Below, one piece after another: positions 46,442 through 56,194 of a DNA stretch of 64,000 bases. Position numbers and translations under genes: made by a program. The DNA lies in assembly GCA_014238945.1 (NCBI GenBank), contig JABAAB010000026.1:62001-126000 (forward strand), written 5' to 3'. Each line of letters begins with the position of its first letter. Positions within the stretch are counted from its first letter, which is position 1. The stretch is from Lysobacterales bacterium. GTDB lineage: Bacteria; Pseudomonadota; Gammaproteobacteria; Xanthomonadales; SZUA-36. The notes under the pieces were generated by a model. It did no database searches. It saw nothing but the letters and a program-made list of their open reading frames with translations, and was not told the origin of the DNA.

Positions 46442-47622
46442 TGGATACGCTGGTTAGTCTGGAGGGTGTTTCAAAAATTTATCCCCGTGTGCACCAACCA
46501 AGAGAGCGCATGCTGGCCTTTATTGCCCTGCTTTTGGGCCGTGTGCCCGAACAGGGTGCCGTAGTACTGAATGATATCAACCTGAACGTAGTGCGGGGCC
46601 AGTCACTCGGGATTATCGGCGAAAATGGTGCAGGAAAGTCCACCCTGCTGAAGTTACTTACCGGAATCATACAGCCGACACACGGCCGGGTACTGACAAA
46701 AGCCAGCATCGGAGCCATGCTGGAACTGGGCGCCGGCTTCGAACCGGATTTCAGTGGACTGGACAACGTCCGGATGAAGGCATCCCTGTTGGGTCTGAGC
46801 AACAGGGAACTGGACGAGCGGCTGGATGATATTCTGGCATTTGCAGATATTGGTGATTATATCCATGAACCGGTAAAACACTACTCGTCCGGTATGGTGG
46901 TACGTCTGGGATTTGCTGTTATCACCGCCTGCAAACCTGATTTGTTAATCACCGATGAAGTACTGTCTGTGGGCGATGAGTCTTTCCAGAAGAAGTGCAT
47001 ACGCTGGATCGAACAGTTCCTGCAACAGGGCGGTACCTTGTTGCTGGTCTCTCACAGCATGTACGTGGTACAGAAATTGTGTCAGAAGGCTTTGTGGATA
47101 CACGGCGGAACTGTGAGGCAATATGGTGATGTGTTTTCCGTCACCCAGGCTTATCTTGCCTGGCATGAACGACGCAGCGCACGGGAAAAGGAATCGAGTT
47201 TGCAGGCAACGGGTGACGCTGCTTCCTACCGAATTGAAAAATTTTTCCTGGAGGGTGCACAAGACGACAACCCACCCATCTACGCCATGGGTGAAGACAT
47301 CAATGTCGAATTGCAGATTTATTCACCCGATGACAGACCCCCGGTGGGTGTTGTGGGGGTTGTTCGTGCGGATGGCACACCCGTTTACGGCGTTGTTTCC
47401 GACAATGAAGGCATATTGCCGGTGAAACTACGGGCACATTATTATCGTTTTCGTCTGCGCCTGAACAGGATTGGTCTTTTACCCGGAAGTTACAGTATGA
47501 GAGGTCACTCCATGGATCCCGAAGGTGTAAGGCTGTTTGATAGTTGTGAGCAGGTTTTTACAATTACCGGTAATACCAAGGAAGTTGGTTACATCCGGCT
47601 ACCCCACGAGTGGCTGGATTAA
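46441..47622 (+). CDS. Polysaccharide ABC exporter ATPase with C-terminal glycan-recognition domain (Wzt-like)
   Basis: The 393-residue protein has an ABC domain (about residues 1-245): Walker A GENGAGKST, a signature region HYSSGMVVRLGFA in the Wzt/TagH form, and Walker B LLITDEVLSVGDE. A C-terminal beta domain (about residues 270-390) matches the Wzt_C type that binds the modified end of an O-antigen chain before export. This suggests the exported glycan carries a terminal cap, for which the methyltransferase two genes downstream is a candidate. Confidence 0.92.
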   Translation: MDTLVSLEGVSKIYPRVHQPRERMLAFIALLLGRVPEQGAVVLNDINLNVVRGQSLGIIGENGAGKSTLLKLLTGIIQPTHGRVLTKASIGAMLELGAGFEPDFSGLDNVRMKASLLGLSNRELDERLDDILAFADIGDYIHEPVKHYSSGMVVRLGFAVITACKPDLLITDEVLSVGDESFQKKCIRWIEQFLQQGGTLLLVSHSMYVVQKLCQKALWIHGGTVRQYGDVFSVTQAYLAWHERRSAREKESSLQATGDAASYRIEKFFLEGAQDDNPPIYAMGEDINVELQIYSPDDRPPVGVVGVVRADGTPVYGVVSDNEGILPVKLRAHYYRFRLRLNRIGLLPGSYSMRGHSMDPEGVRLFDSCEQVFTITGNTKEVGYIRLPHEWLD

Positions 47623-47671
47623 TCTTGTCAGCCGGAACCAGCCGGGCCTGCCAGGAAAAGCAGCGTAAAGT

Positions 47672-48505
47672 ATGTCTCAACCGCTGATCATTTTACCGGT
47701 CTACAACGCATTGGAATTTCTTGAACCCTGTCTGGATTCCATTACGCGTCATACGTCACCAGACGTCATGACACTGGTGATCAATGACGCTTCAACCGAC
47801 CCGGGAGTGGAGCCTTTGTTGCGTGCCTGGGTTGAACAGCCCGGGACCAGACACCAACTGATTACACAACGCGTAAACAGGGGGTTTGTAGCCACGGTAA
47901 ATAATGGCATGCGGAGCGCCAGGAGTGATGTGGTATTACTCAACTCAGACACTGTCGTGACCACTGGCTGGCTGGACTCGCTTGCAAAATGTCTTGGGTC
48001 CGACCGGTCTATTGCCACCGCCACACCCTGGTCCAACAACGGGGAAATCGTATCCATACCTGACTTCTGCCAGCCCAGTGATCCGCCCTCCAATCCCGAT
48101 GCAACAGCTTCGGTTATCGCATCCTGTGGACTACCGCGCTACCCCGAAATACCCACAGCAGTCGGATTCTGCATGGCGATTTCACTGCAGGCAATCAACA
48201 GGGTGGGATTGTTCGATGAAGCGACTTTTGGCCGCGGCTATGGTGAAGAAAATGATTTCTGCGAACGTGCCATCAAAATGGGTATGCGCAATGTGTTATG
48301 TGATGACGCATATGTGGTACATCATGGTTGTGCGTCATTTGGTCCGCTGGGTTTGAAGCCTGATGAAAACAGCATGCAGCGTTTATTGAGCAAACACCCG
48401 GAATACGAGCACAAGGTTAAAGTCTTTCTTAATACCGACCCGCTGGCATCGCGCAGACATGAAATACTGGAATGTCTTGACCGCGCGGGTATGGGAATGC
48501 GGTAA
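47672..48505 (+). CDS. Family 2 glycosyltransferase
   Basis: The 277-residue protein has the GT-A fold: IILPVYNALEFLEPCLDS at the start, NDASTDPG, and a DxD-like region in LLNSDTVVTTGW. The acceptor region shows GRGYGEENDFCERAIKMG, common in rhamnosyl- and related transferases. Donor and acceptor sugars cannot be told. It is cytoplasmic or membrane-associated and probably builds the glycan exported by the upstream transporter. Confidence 0.88.
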   Translation: MSQPLIILPVYNALEFLEPCLDSITRHTSPDVMTLVINDASTDPGVEPLLRAWVEQPGTRHQLITQRVNRGFVATVNNGMRSARSDVVLLNSDTVVTTGWLDSLAKCLGSDRSIATATPWSNNGEIVSIPDFCQPSDPPSNPDATASVIASCGLPRYPEIPTAVGFCMAISLQAINRVGLFDEATFGRGYGEENDFCERAIKMGMRNVLCDDAYVVHHGCASFGPLGLKPDENSMQRLLSKHPEYEHKVKVFLNTDPLASRRHEILECLDRAGMGMR

Positions 48506-48537
48506 AATCCGGATGTTCTTCGAAACAGGTCAGAATT

Positions 48538-49425
48538 TTGTCAGATCCACTTGAATTTACAGGCGAACGCTTCACACCGGAATGTCAACGTGAAATCTGG
48601 TATGAGCACTATCATCGTTATGCGCTGGCTACGAAATGGTGTACGGATTCACGCACGCTGGATGCAGCCTGTGGTGAAGGCTTCGGTGCTGCATTGCTTG
48701 CCACGACGGCCACCACGGTTGAGGCCGTGGATATATCCCAGCAGGCTGTTGATCATGCCAGCAAGAAATATGCACACATCCCGGGATTGGGATTTCACCA
48801 GGCAGATTGCACACAGTTACCATTCGCTGACAACGAATTTGATCGCGTGGTGTCATTCGAGACGCTGGAGCATCTGACCCAGCAGGATCAGTTATTGACG
48901 GAATTCAGAAGAGTCCTCAAGACGGATGGCTTGCTGATACTCTCGTCACCGGACAAGGCGGTGTACTCCGACCAGCACAACGAAGTCAATGAATTTCATC
49001 TGAAAGAACTCTATCGCGAAGAATTTGAGAGCTTGATTCAGCGTCACTTTCCCGCATGGCGTTTGCTGGGTCAAAAACTGATGTTCCACTCCGCCATCTG
49101 GTCATTGGAAGCTGTTGAGCAAGTCGTAATTGAGCAATTTTCTTCAGACAAGCTCACTTCGCCGGCTGGCATTGTGCAGAGCCCAATGTATTTTATTGCC
49201 CTGTGTGCCAGTGAACAACACATGTTGCCTGAGACCCGTGACCAGTTGTGGTTATTTGATGATGAAAAAGAGTCTGTTTATCAGCATTACTATGGAGAGA
49301 TCAGGAAGAATATGGCGGCGGGCGGCAGGATTGCCGCATTGGAGAAAGAAATAGAAGAGTTGAAACAACACGCTGACCCACCCGACAGTGGTCGGGTTTC
49401 CTGGTGGCGGCGGTTGTTTGGCTAG
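48538..49425 (+). CDS. SAM-dependent class I methyltransferase
   Basis: The 295-residue protein has the SAM-binding motif LDAACGEGFGAALL (about residues 37-50), acidic loop VDIS, and the post-motif FDRVVSFETLEHL. The N-terminus EFTGERFTPEC...IWYEHYHRY is typical of glycan-cluster methyltransferases. A C-terminal charged helix (ALEKEIEELKQ) and basic end (WWRRLFG) may hold it to the membrane or partners. The start is TTG, chosen because the conserved N-terminus begins there and no nearby ATG or GTG fits. It may add the terminal methyl group recognised by the Wzt domain. Confidence 0.88.
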   Translation: MSDPLEFTGERFTPECQREIWYEHYHRYALATKWCTDSRTLDAACGEGFGAALLATTATTVEAVDISQQAVDHASKKYAHIPGLGFHQADCTQLPFADNEFDRVVSFETLEHLTQQDQLLTEFRRVLKTDGLLILSSPDKAVYSDQHNEVNEFHLKELYREEFESLIQRHFPAWRLLGQKLMFHSAIWSLEAVEQVVIEQFSSDKLTSPAGIVQSPMYFIALCASEQHMLPETRDQLWLFDDEKESVYQHYYGEIRKNMAAGGRIAALEKEIEELKQHADPPDSGRVSWWRRLFG

Positions 49426-49427
49426 TC

Positions 49428-50294
49428 ATGTCCATAACGGCCATTATTGTTAATTTTAATGCAGGTGATACTCTGCGACAGTGTGTCATCGCGTTGCTCA
49501 ATAGCACGCAACATGCTCGGGTTTGTGTGGTTGACAATGCTTCAACCGATGACAGTACCCAGAATTTGCAAAGCCTGTACGGGAACCGCCAGGGGGTCGA
49601 ATTTGTTCTTAACGCCACCAACCTGGGTTTTGCAACGGCTGTCAATGCAATGGCGCGTCATTGTAAAAGCGACTATTTGCTGATTTTGAACCCCGACTGC
49701 ATACTTGAAATTGGCGCTTTAGAGCAGCTATTGAAAGCACTTGAAGGAGAACCCCAGGCCGTACTTGCCGGGCCTGCGATTCATGATGAAAACGGTTTGA
49801 TCCAGCGTGCCACGGTACGGCGTTTTCCAGCTCCGGGAAGATCATTGATGACGGCCACGGGTCTTTGGCGACTGGGAAGGTGGTTTCCGGCATTGCACGG
49901 TATTGAGGTGGACGTCTCCACACTGGGTGAAGAACCATCAGCCTGTGATGCGGTTTCAGGGGCCTGTATGTTGATAAAACGGCAAGCTCTTGAGGCAGTT
50001 GGTTTCCTTGATGAAGGCTATTTCATGCATTGCGAGGATCTGGACCTGATGTACCGGTTTGCGGACAAGGGATGGCATTGCCTGTATGTCCCCCGCGCGA
50101 TTGCAAGCCACCAACAGGGTTTATCCAGTCGTAGCCGGCCCCAGTGGGTGCATTTTCAAAAACACAGGGGAATGGCGAGATTCTTTAAAAAATTTCAGGC
50201 CCCTGCTGCGTCTTTACCATTTAAAATGCTGGTATACACTGGTATCTGGCTGAGGTTTGTTGTCTTGTGGCCAACGACTATCCTCAAGAGTTAA
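49428..50294 (+). CDS. Family 2 glycosyltransferase (rhamnosyltransferase-like)
   Basis: From ATG 49428 the protein has 288 residues and opens with SITAIIVNFNAGDTLRQCV. It shows VDNASTDDS, NATNLGFATAVN and the DxD-like LLILNPDCIL, then GACMLIKRQALEAVGFLDEGYF and CEDLDLMYRF, patterns common in the WbbL-type rhamnosyltransferase group. The track start at 49404 lies inside the methyltransferase gene. The 3' end overlaps the epimerase-like gene by 28 bases. Confidence 0.9.
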   Translation: MSITAIIVNFNAGDTLRQCVIALLNSTQHARVCVVDNASTDDSTQNLQSLYGNRQGVEFVLNATNLGFATAVNAMARHCKSDYLLILNPDCILEIGALEQLLKALEGEPQAVLAGPAIHDENGLIQRATVRRFPAPGRSLMTATGLWRLGRWFPALHGIEVDVSTLGEEPSACDAVSGACMLIKRQALEAVGFLDEGYFMHCEDLDLMYRFADKGWHCLYVPRAIASHQQGLSSRSRPQWVHFQKHRGMARFFKKFQAPAASLPFKMLVYTGIWLRFVVLWPTTILKS

Positions 50295-51208
50295 AGCAAC
50301 CTTGCGTACTCCTGACCGGTGCCAGCGGCCAGATTGGAGTTTTCGCGATACCACGTCTGGTAGCTGCAGGCTTTCGGGTACTTGCAGTCAGTCGTAAAGG
50401 CCGGCCTTCAAATTATCCTCTTTTGGCCGAGGTAGACTGGCTGTTCCCGGAAGAGGCTGAGCGTGATTGTGGAAAATGCCAATACCTGTTATCTGCAGGA
50501 CCGGTGGAACTGGCAGAAAATTTCCTCAAGATTGGACACCAATTCCTGACAGCGGTCGTATTCAGCAGCAGCAGTGTGATCAGCAAAAGAAAATCACCCA
50601 ACCCGACTGAAAGAGTACAAATCAATAATTTGCTGGATCTGGAAACAAGGCTTGAACTGATCGCAGCTGAAAGAAACCTGAAGATGGTGATCTTCCGGCC
50701 AACGCTCATTTATGGTTGCGGCCTGGATCTGAATATTACCCGGCTTGCAAAATGGGCGGACAGATTCGGGTTCATTCCGGTCAATCGCAGGGCAAATGGT
50801 TTGCGACAACCGGTGCATGCGGATGACCTTGCCTCGGTGGCGCTCGCGGCGATGACCAGTGAAGAGCCCTTGCCGGGAAAGATGAATCTCGCCGGCGGCA
50901 GTACTTTGAGTTATTTAAACATGATCGAGGGGGTTTTTGCGGCGCTGAATAAACCACCCCGTACATTGCGTATCCCGCAGTCACTACTTTCACTGTTGGT
51001 GGCAGTCCTGAATGCAACCGGTCTGGCAACCGGAATTAACAGGGAAATGGTGGCAAGACAGGCCGTTGATCTGGTATTTGATGACCAGCAGGCCAGGCAG
51101 TTACTCGAGTACAAACCGCGGCCATTTGCACCTTCCATTGCAGATCTGTCGCTCCCCGAGCCGGTTTTACTGAAAGCACTGGCGACGTCAGATCAAACCT
51201 GTAACTAA
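50267..51208 (+). CDS. NAD-dependent epimerase/dehydratase-like protein lacking the YxxxK motif
   Basis: The 313-residue protein has the Rossmann dinucleotide motif LTGASGQIGVFAIPRL at the N-terminus and SDR-like FRPTLIYG and HADDLASVALAAM motifs. The serine-rich strand end (VVFSSSSVIS) is present. The expected YxxxK catalytic pair is replaced by a stretch reading INNLLDLETRLELIAAE, with neither tyrosine nor lysine. It may bind a nucleotide sugar without standard catalysis. The start is GTG inside the preceding glycosyltransferase gene, so the two are coupled. It ends the glycan cluster. Confidence 0.82.
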   Translation: MANDYPQELKQPCVLLTGASGQIGVFAIPRLVAAGFRVLAVSRKGRPSNYPLLAEVDWLFPEEAERDCGKCQYLLSAGPVELAENFLKIGHQFLTAVVFSSSSVISKRKSPNPTERVQINNLLDLETRLELIAAERNLKMVIFRPTLIYGCGLDLNITRLAKWADRFGFIPVNRRANGLRQPVHADDLASVALAAMTSEEPLPGKMNLAGGSTLSYLNMIEGVFAALNKPPRTLRIPQSLLSLLVAVLNATGLATGINREMVARQAVDLVFDDQQARQLLEYKPRPFAPSIADLSLPEPVLLKALATSDQTCN

Positions 51209-51269
51209 GCCAGCGTCAAATCCTTCATCCGGTGGGTAAACTGTTTGGTCAAATCATGGCTGGCTTCAA

Positions 51270-52943
51270 TCAGGAGCTGATTTTCTTGTATTTCACTCTT
51301 CGGGGGTTCAATGCCTCATCACCAATGCGTCGTTTCAGATCCTGTTCGTAGTCTGAGTAATTGCCCTCAAACCAGGTAACCTTGCTGTCACCTTCAAAGG
51401 CGAGCATGTGGGTGGCAATCCTGTCGAGAAACCAGCGGTCGTGGGAGATTACAACTGCGCACCCGGGAAATTCCAGCAAGGCCTCTTCGAGTGCACGTAG
51501 TGTTGCCACATCCAGGTCGTTGGTAGGCTCATCCAACAACAGGACATTACCGCCCGAGCGTAGCAACTTGGCCAGGTGTACACGGTTTCTTTCACCACCG
51601 GACAAATCACAGACTCTTTTCTGCTGATCAGAGCCACGGAAGTTGAAGCGGCTCACGTAGGCGCGTGACGGCATTTCAAAGCGTCCGACACTGATGTGTT
51701 CAGACCCATCAGAGATCTCTTCCCAAACGGTTTTTTCCCCGTCCAAGCTGTCACGGCTCTGGTCCACATACGCAAGCTGCACACTGGACCCGAGCCTGAT
51801 CTGGCCCTTATCCGGTTTCTCATCCCCGGTCAGTATTTTAAACAGGGTAGACTTGCCGGCACCATTTCCACCGATCACTCCGACAATACCACCACGCGGA
51901 AGCCGGAAGCTCAGATCCGAAATCAACAGACGCGCCCCAAAACCCTTGGTCAGATTTTCTGCCTCAATGACCTGGTCACCCAAACGGGGCCCGGGTGGGA
52001 TATAAATTTCGCGGGTTTCATTCTGCTTCTGGTATTCACGACTGCTGAGTTCTTCAAATCGTTGCAATCTGGCCTTGCTCTTGGCCCGCCGGCCTTTGGG
52101 GTTTGATCGCACCCACTCCAACTCTTCCCTGATGGCGCGTTGGTGGGCCCGTTCACTGCGTTGTTCATGTGACATACGTTGATCTTTTTGATCCAGCCAG
52201 GAACTATAGTTGCCTTTCCACGGAATACCGTAGCCACGATCCAGTTCAAGGATCCATTGCGCCGCATTATCCAGAAAATAACGGTCATGGGTCACTGCCA
52301 CAACGGTCCCCGGAAATTCGGTCAGAAACCTTTCCAACCATGCGACGGACTCAGCATCCAGATGATTGGTTGGCTCATCCAGCAAGAGCATATCCGGACC
52401 GGCCAGCAACAGGCGACACAGGGCAACACGGCGTCTTTCCCCACCCGACAAGATGGCAATGCGGTCTTCCCAGGGGGGTAGCCGCAAGGCATCTGCAGCC
52501 ACTTCCAGAGTGCGCTCCACTTCCCAGCCATTTGCGGCCTCGATGGCGTCCTGTATATCTGCCTGCTCCTGCAACAGCCTGTTCATCTCCTCATCGTCCA
52601 TGGGCTCGGCGAATTTCAAACTGACCTGGTCAAATCGTTGCAACAGGTCCCGGACACCCGATACCCCTTCTTCGACCACTTCCCTGACGGTTTTTGCATC
52701 GTCCAGGACCGGTTCCTGTGGCAGGAAACCAATGCGGATTCCTGGCTGGGGGCGGGATTCGCCTTCAAAATCCTTGTCAACTCCCGCCATGATACGCAGG
52801 ACTGTGGATTTCCCTGCACCATTGAGTCCCAGAACCCCGATTTTGGCACCGGGAAAAAAAGACAACGAGATGTCTTTGATAATGCTACGGTTGGGTGGCA
52901 CGATCTTGCTTACGCCGATCATGGTGTAGATATACTGCGTCAT
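51270..52943 (-). CDS. ettA: Energy-dependent translational throttle protein EttA (ABC-F)
   Basis: EttA binds the ribosomal E site and gates the first elongation step by energy charge. The 557-residue protein has two ABC domains: Walker [10 protein letters not shown] and GGNGAGKST, signature loops [12 protein letters not shown] and [12 protein letters not shown], and Walker [15 protein letters not shown] and [14 protein letters not shown]. The two are joined by a charged ABC-F linker. The N-terminus [17 protein letters not shown] (ATG 52943) is the family form; the track start four codons earlier is rejected. No membrane segments are present. It stands alone, convergent with the glycan cluster. 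Confidence 0.97.
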   Translation of the reverse strand: MTQYIYTMIGVSKIVPPNRSIIKDISLSFFPGAKIGVLGLNGAGKSTVLRIMAGVDKDFEGESRPQPGIRIGFLPQEPVLDDAKTVREVVEEGVSGVRDLLQRFDQVSLKFAEPMDDEEMNRLLQEQADIQDAIEAANGWEVERTLEVAADALRLPPWEDRIAILSGGERRRVALCRLLLAGPDMLLLDEPTNHLDAESVAWLERFLTEFPGTVVAVTHDRYFLDNAAQWILELDRGYGIPWKGNYSSWLDQKDQRMSHEQRSERAHQRAIREELEWVRSNPKGRRAKSKARLQRFEELSSREYQKQNETREIYIPPGPRLGDQVIEAENLTKGFGARLLISDLSFRLPRGGIVGVIGGNGAGKSTLFKILTGDEKPDKGQIRLGSSVQLAYVDQSRDSLDGEKTVWEEISDGSEHISVGRFEMPSRAYVSRFNFRGSDQQKRVCDLSGGERNRVHLAKLLRSGGNVLLLDEPTNDLDVATLRALEEALLEFPGCAVVISHDRWFLDRIATHMLAFEGDSKVTWFEGNYSDYEQDLKRRIGDEALNPRRVKYKKISS

Positions 52944-53253
52944 GGGTGTTTCCAATAAAACGGAAGTGGAATTATCCTCGAAGATGGGTTGTGGGGCCAG
53001 CCAGGAATCAGGAATTGGTCAACCAGATTCAGATTATTTTTCGTAACTTGATTACCAGCATGCTGACGTCGGCTCTAATCGCTGTGCGAAACAATACAAC
53101 TCCTGGTCACACTGCCCTCATTTACTGGTGATGGTGTGGTTGAAGGGACAGCACCCTGTGAGCTGTGTTATCAGCGGGTTTTTTGAGCCCATCTGGTCAC
53201 AAAATGATAGAATCACGCGCTACTTGAAAATCGTTGACCATACAGGAACAGGC
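52944..53253. promoter_or_regulatory. Divergent intergenic region between ettA and glyA
   Basis: This gap of 310 bases holds a plus-strand -10 candidate TAGAAT (53208-53213), with TTGAGC 19 bases upstream, for glyA. A minus-strand GATAAT about 30 bases before ettA has a weak -35. No PurR or MetR box, riboswitch fold or small gene was recognised. The track's upstream extension of glyA across part of this gap is not supported. Confidence 0.35.
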
Positions 53254-54513
53254 ATGTTTGATGACAGTTTTGGAATTCGGGAGTACGATCGGGAACTGGC
53301 AATTTCGATTACCGGTGAAGAACAACGCCAGGAAGACCACATAGAACTGATTGCATCAGAAAACTATGTGAGTCCCCGCGTGCTGGAGGCCCAGGGATCG
53401 GTACTGACCAATAAATATGCCGAGGGTTACCCGGGACGTCGATATTACGGCGGTTGTGAGTATGTAGATATTGCTGAAAGACTGGCGCAGGACAGGGTAA
53501 AGCGATTGTTCAATGCGCCTTATGCCAATGTTCAACCACACTCAGGATCTCAGGCCAACGCGGCCGCTTACATGGCACTGATTGAACCGGGTGACACCCT
53601 GCTGGGAATGAATTTGGCCCATGGAGGTCATCTGACCCACGGTTCTCCTGTGAATTTCTCCGGTCGGTTGTTCAATCCCGTGCCCTATGGACTCGACCCG
53701 GATACTGGTCTGGTGGACTACGACGAAATGCAACGCATAGCACAGGAATGCAAACCACGTTTGATCATCGGAGGGTTTTCGGCGTACTCACGGGTAATGG
53801 ATTGGGGCAGGATGCGCGAAATTGCTGATTCTGTGGGTGCATTTTTGCTGGTTGATATGGCACACATTGCCGGTTTGGTCGCTACGGGTATCTATCCCAG
53901 CCCCGTCCCACATGCCCACGTTGTTACCTCGACCACGCACAAGACCCTACGTGGCCCCAGGGGAGGAATCATCCTCGCGCAGGATGATGAAGCCATTCAG
54001 AAGAAATTGAATTCACTCGTTTTTCCAGGCACGCAGGGCGGGCCACTGATGCATGTGATTGCTGCCAAGGCAGTCGCGTTCAAGGAGGCGATGGAACCGG
54101 GTTTCAAAGACTACCAGCAACAGGTGGTCGATAACGCCCGTGTTATGGCCAGAGTAATCATGGAGCGGGGATTCAAGATTGTTTCCAATGGAACCGACAA
54201 CCACATGTTCCTGGTCGATCTTATCGGTCGGGAGTTCACCGGCAAGGACGCTGAAGAGGCACTGGGTAGAGCCTCCATTACTGTGAACAAGAATACCGTG
54301 CCAGGTGAACCGCGGTCTCCTTTTGTGACCAGTGGTCTGAGGCTTGGTACACCTGCCGTTACAACCCGCGGTTTTGATGTGGATGATTGCGCACAACTGG
54401 CTGGAATTATTTGCGATATTCTGGACAACGTGGGTGATGCAGTGATTGAGAGAACTGCCCACGAAACTGCCACTGCCTTATGTCGCAAACATCCTGTTTA
54501 CAGAAAGGCCTGA
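53254..54513 (+). CDS. glyA: Serine hydroxymethyltransferase
   Basis: GlyA interconverts serine and glycine and supplies methylene-tetrahydrofolate. From ATG 53254 (AGGA upstream) the protein has 419 residues, the usual length. It shows [10 protein letters not shown] at the start, the [18 protein letters not shown] motif and the PLP lysine in [12 protein letters not shown]. The track start at 53128 adds 42 unsupported residues. It opens the operon running to pgpA; nrdR starts 15 bases after the stop. Confidence 0.97.
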   Translation: MFDDSFGIREYDRELAISITGEEQRQEDHIELIASENYVSPRVLEAQGSVLTNKYAEGYPGRRYYGGCEYVDIAERLAQDRVKRLFNAPYANVQPHSGSQANAAAYMALIEPGDTLLGMNLAHGGHLTHGSPVNFSGRLFNPVPYGLDPDTGLVDYDEMQRIAQECKPRLIIGGFSAYSRVMDWGRMREIADSVGAFLLVDMAHIAGLVATGIYPSPVPHAHVVTSTTHKTLRGPRGGIILAQDDEAIQKKLNSLVFPGTQGGPLMHVIAAKAVAFKEAMEPGFKDYQQQVVDNARVMARVIMERGFKIVSNGTDNHMFLVDLIGREFTGKDAEEALGRASITVNKNTVPGEPRSPFVTSGLRLGTPAVTTRGFDVDDCAQLAGIICDILDNVGDAVIERTAHETATALCRKHPVYRKA

Positions 54514-54528
54514 CAGGAACCGGACCTG

Positions 54529-55053
54529 ATGTGGTGCCCATTTTGCAATCATGATGATACCCGCGTGGTGGACTCCAGGCTTACCGGTGACGGTATGCAA
54601 ATCAGACGCAGGCGCGAATGCGGCAACTGCGCTGCACGCTTCAATACTTTTGAAACTCCCGAGTTAAAAGCACCCAGGGTAATAAAATCAGATGGAATGC
54701 GGGAGGGATTTTCTGAAGACAAGTTACGTATAGGCATGCTTAGAGCACTTGAGAAACGACCCGTGGAAACGCGTGAAGTGGAACGTGCTATCCGCTCATT
54801 GCTGTATGAAATTCGCAGTGTTGAAGATGCAGAAATACCAAGCAGCCTGATTGGCGAATGGGTCATGCGGGAGCTGAGTCAACTGGATCAGGTTGCCTAT
54901 GTTCGATTTGCTTCCGTGTATCGGAGATTTGAAGATATTCAGGCTTTTCGCGATGAGATTGAGCGACTGGAGAAAGAACACCCGGGCAGCATGGACAATC
55001 GGCAGATATCGTTGCTGGATATCCGCGCGCAGGAAAAGTGGCGCAGAAAGTGA
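54529..55053 (+). CDS. nrdR: Ribonucleotide reductase transcriptional repressor NrdR
   Basis: NrdR represses ribonucleotide reductase genes according to ATP/dATP level. The 174-residue protein has an N-terminal four-cysteine zinc ribbon (WCPFC ... CGNC) and an ATP-cone (about residues 45-140) beginning RVIKSDGMREGFSEDKL. The order glyA-nrdR-ribD is standard in gammaproteobacteria. The stop overlaps the ribD start. Confidence 0.97.
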   Translation: MWCPFCNHDDTRVVDSRLTGDGMQIRRRRECGNCAARFNTFETPELKAPRVIKSDGMREGFSEDKLRIGMLRALEKRPVETREVERAIRSLLYEIRSVEDAEIPSSLIGEWVMRELSQLDQVAYVRFASVYRRFEDIQAFRDEIERLEKEHPGSMDNRQISLLDIRAQEKWRRK

Positions 55054-56153
55054 ATTTCAACGGATTTGACCATCAATGTATGGCCAGGGCCCTGCAACTG
55101 GCCCGTCGGGGTTTGGCCAGCACACACCCCAACCCGCGTGTAGGATGTGTTTTGGCACGTGATGGCCGGATTGTTGGCAGCGGCTGGCACAGGAAGGCGG
55201 GGCAACCTCATGCAGAGATCCTCGCATTACGAGAAGCCGGCATCGAGGCAGCAGGTGCGACCGCTTATGTAACTCTTGAACCCTGCAGTCATCATGGCCG
55301 CACGCCGCCCTGTGTGGATGCACTGATCCAGGCTTCAGTCTCCCGCGTGGTATTTGCCATGGAAGACCCCAATCCGGAAGTTAGTGGCAGCGGTAATCGA
55401 CGGCTACTCAATGCAGGAGTGGAAGTTCAAAGCGGTTTGATGGCAATCGAGGCGGAGGAATTGAACCTTGGTTTCATGATGCGTATGCGCAGGAAACGTC
55501 CCTGGGTCAGAGTAAAGCTGGCACAAAGCATGGACGGCAACATCGGCCTGGCCAATGGCACAAGCCAATGGATAACCGGTACCGCAGCGCGTGCGGATGT
55601 GCAGCGATGGAGAGCAGGGTCCGATGCCATATTAACTGGCATCGGTACCGTTTTGTCGGACGATCCATCACTGAATGTTCGTATTAGTCGGGAACCGGAA
55701 ACCAGTGTTCGGCAACCAATACGTGTTCTCGTTGACAGTCATTGGCGGACACCGGCAAGCGCGCGACTGTTGGGCTTGCCCGGCGACGTGTTAATTGCCG
55801 GTCTGAATACAGATGATTTACCTGCAAATCTGGCGTCCACCAAAGCAGAATGCATATCCTTTCCCTCATCGACCGGTCGGGTGGATCTGCACGCATTGCT
55901 ATTGTACCTGGGAAAACGAGGTATCAATGAAGTTCAGGTTGAGGCCGGTGCAACACTCTGTGGGGCATTGCTGCAACTGAGTCTGGTGGATGAGGTGCTT
56001 TTGTACCAGGCCCCGGTACTGTTAGGTGGAGGGGCGGTGAGTCCCTTTGCGCTTCCAATACTTGATAATATGGATGACCGTGTCCATTTGGAGTGGATGG
56101 ACTCAAGACGTATCGGCAAGGACCAGCGAATCAGGTTAAGGCCGGTATATTGA
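55050..56153 (+). CDS. ribD: Bifunctional pyrimidine deaminase/reductase RibD
   Basis: RibD deaminates and then reduces the early riboflavin pyrimidine. The N-terminal deaminase domain has HAEILAL and PCSHHGRTPPC zinc ligands; the C-terminal reductase (about residues 145-367) has RVKLAQSMDGNI and SQWITG. The start is set at GTG 55050, overlapping the nrdR stop (GTGA), giving 367 residues. The track GTG at 55038 is four codons longer and also possible. Confidence 0.96.
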   Translation: MNFNGFDHQCMARALQLARRGLASTHPNPRVGCVLARDGRIVGSGWHRKAGQPHAEILALREAGIEAAGATAYVTLEPCSHHGRTPPCVDALIQASVSRVVFAMEDPNPEVSGSGNRRLLNAGVEVQSGLMAIEAEELNLGFMMRMRRKRPWVRVKLAQSMDGNIGLANGTSQWITGTAARADVQRWRAGSDAILTGIGTVLSDDPSLNVRISREPETSVRQPIRVLVDSHWRTPASARLLGLPGDVLIAGLNTDDLPANLASTKAECISFPSSTGRVDLHALLLYLGKRGINEVQVEAGATLCGALLQLSLVDEVLLYQAPVLLGGGAVSPFALPILDNMDDRVHLEWMDSRRIGKDQRIRLRPVY

Positions 56154-56194
56154 CTCCCGTGGGCCATCCATCCAATATTTAAGGAGCTCCAGCA

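Noticed and set aside
53128-53253. N-terminal extension of glyA
   Set aside because: The 42 added residues do not resemble GlyA and would cover the promoter candidate; the ATG at 53254 has a ribosome-binding site.
56154-56194. FMN riboswitch before ribE
   Set aside because: The gap is only 41 bases and has none of the conserved RFN element blocks.
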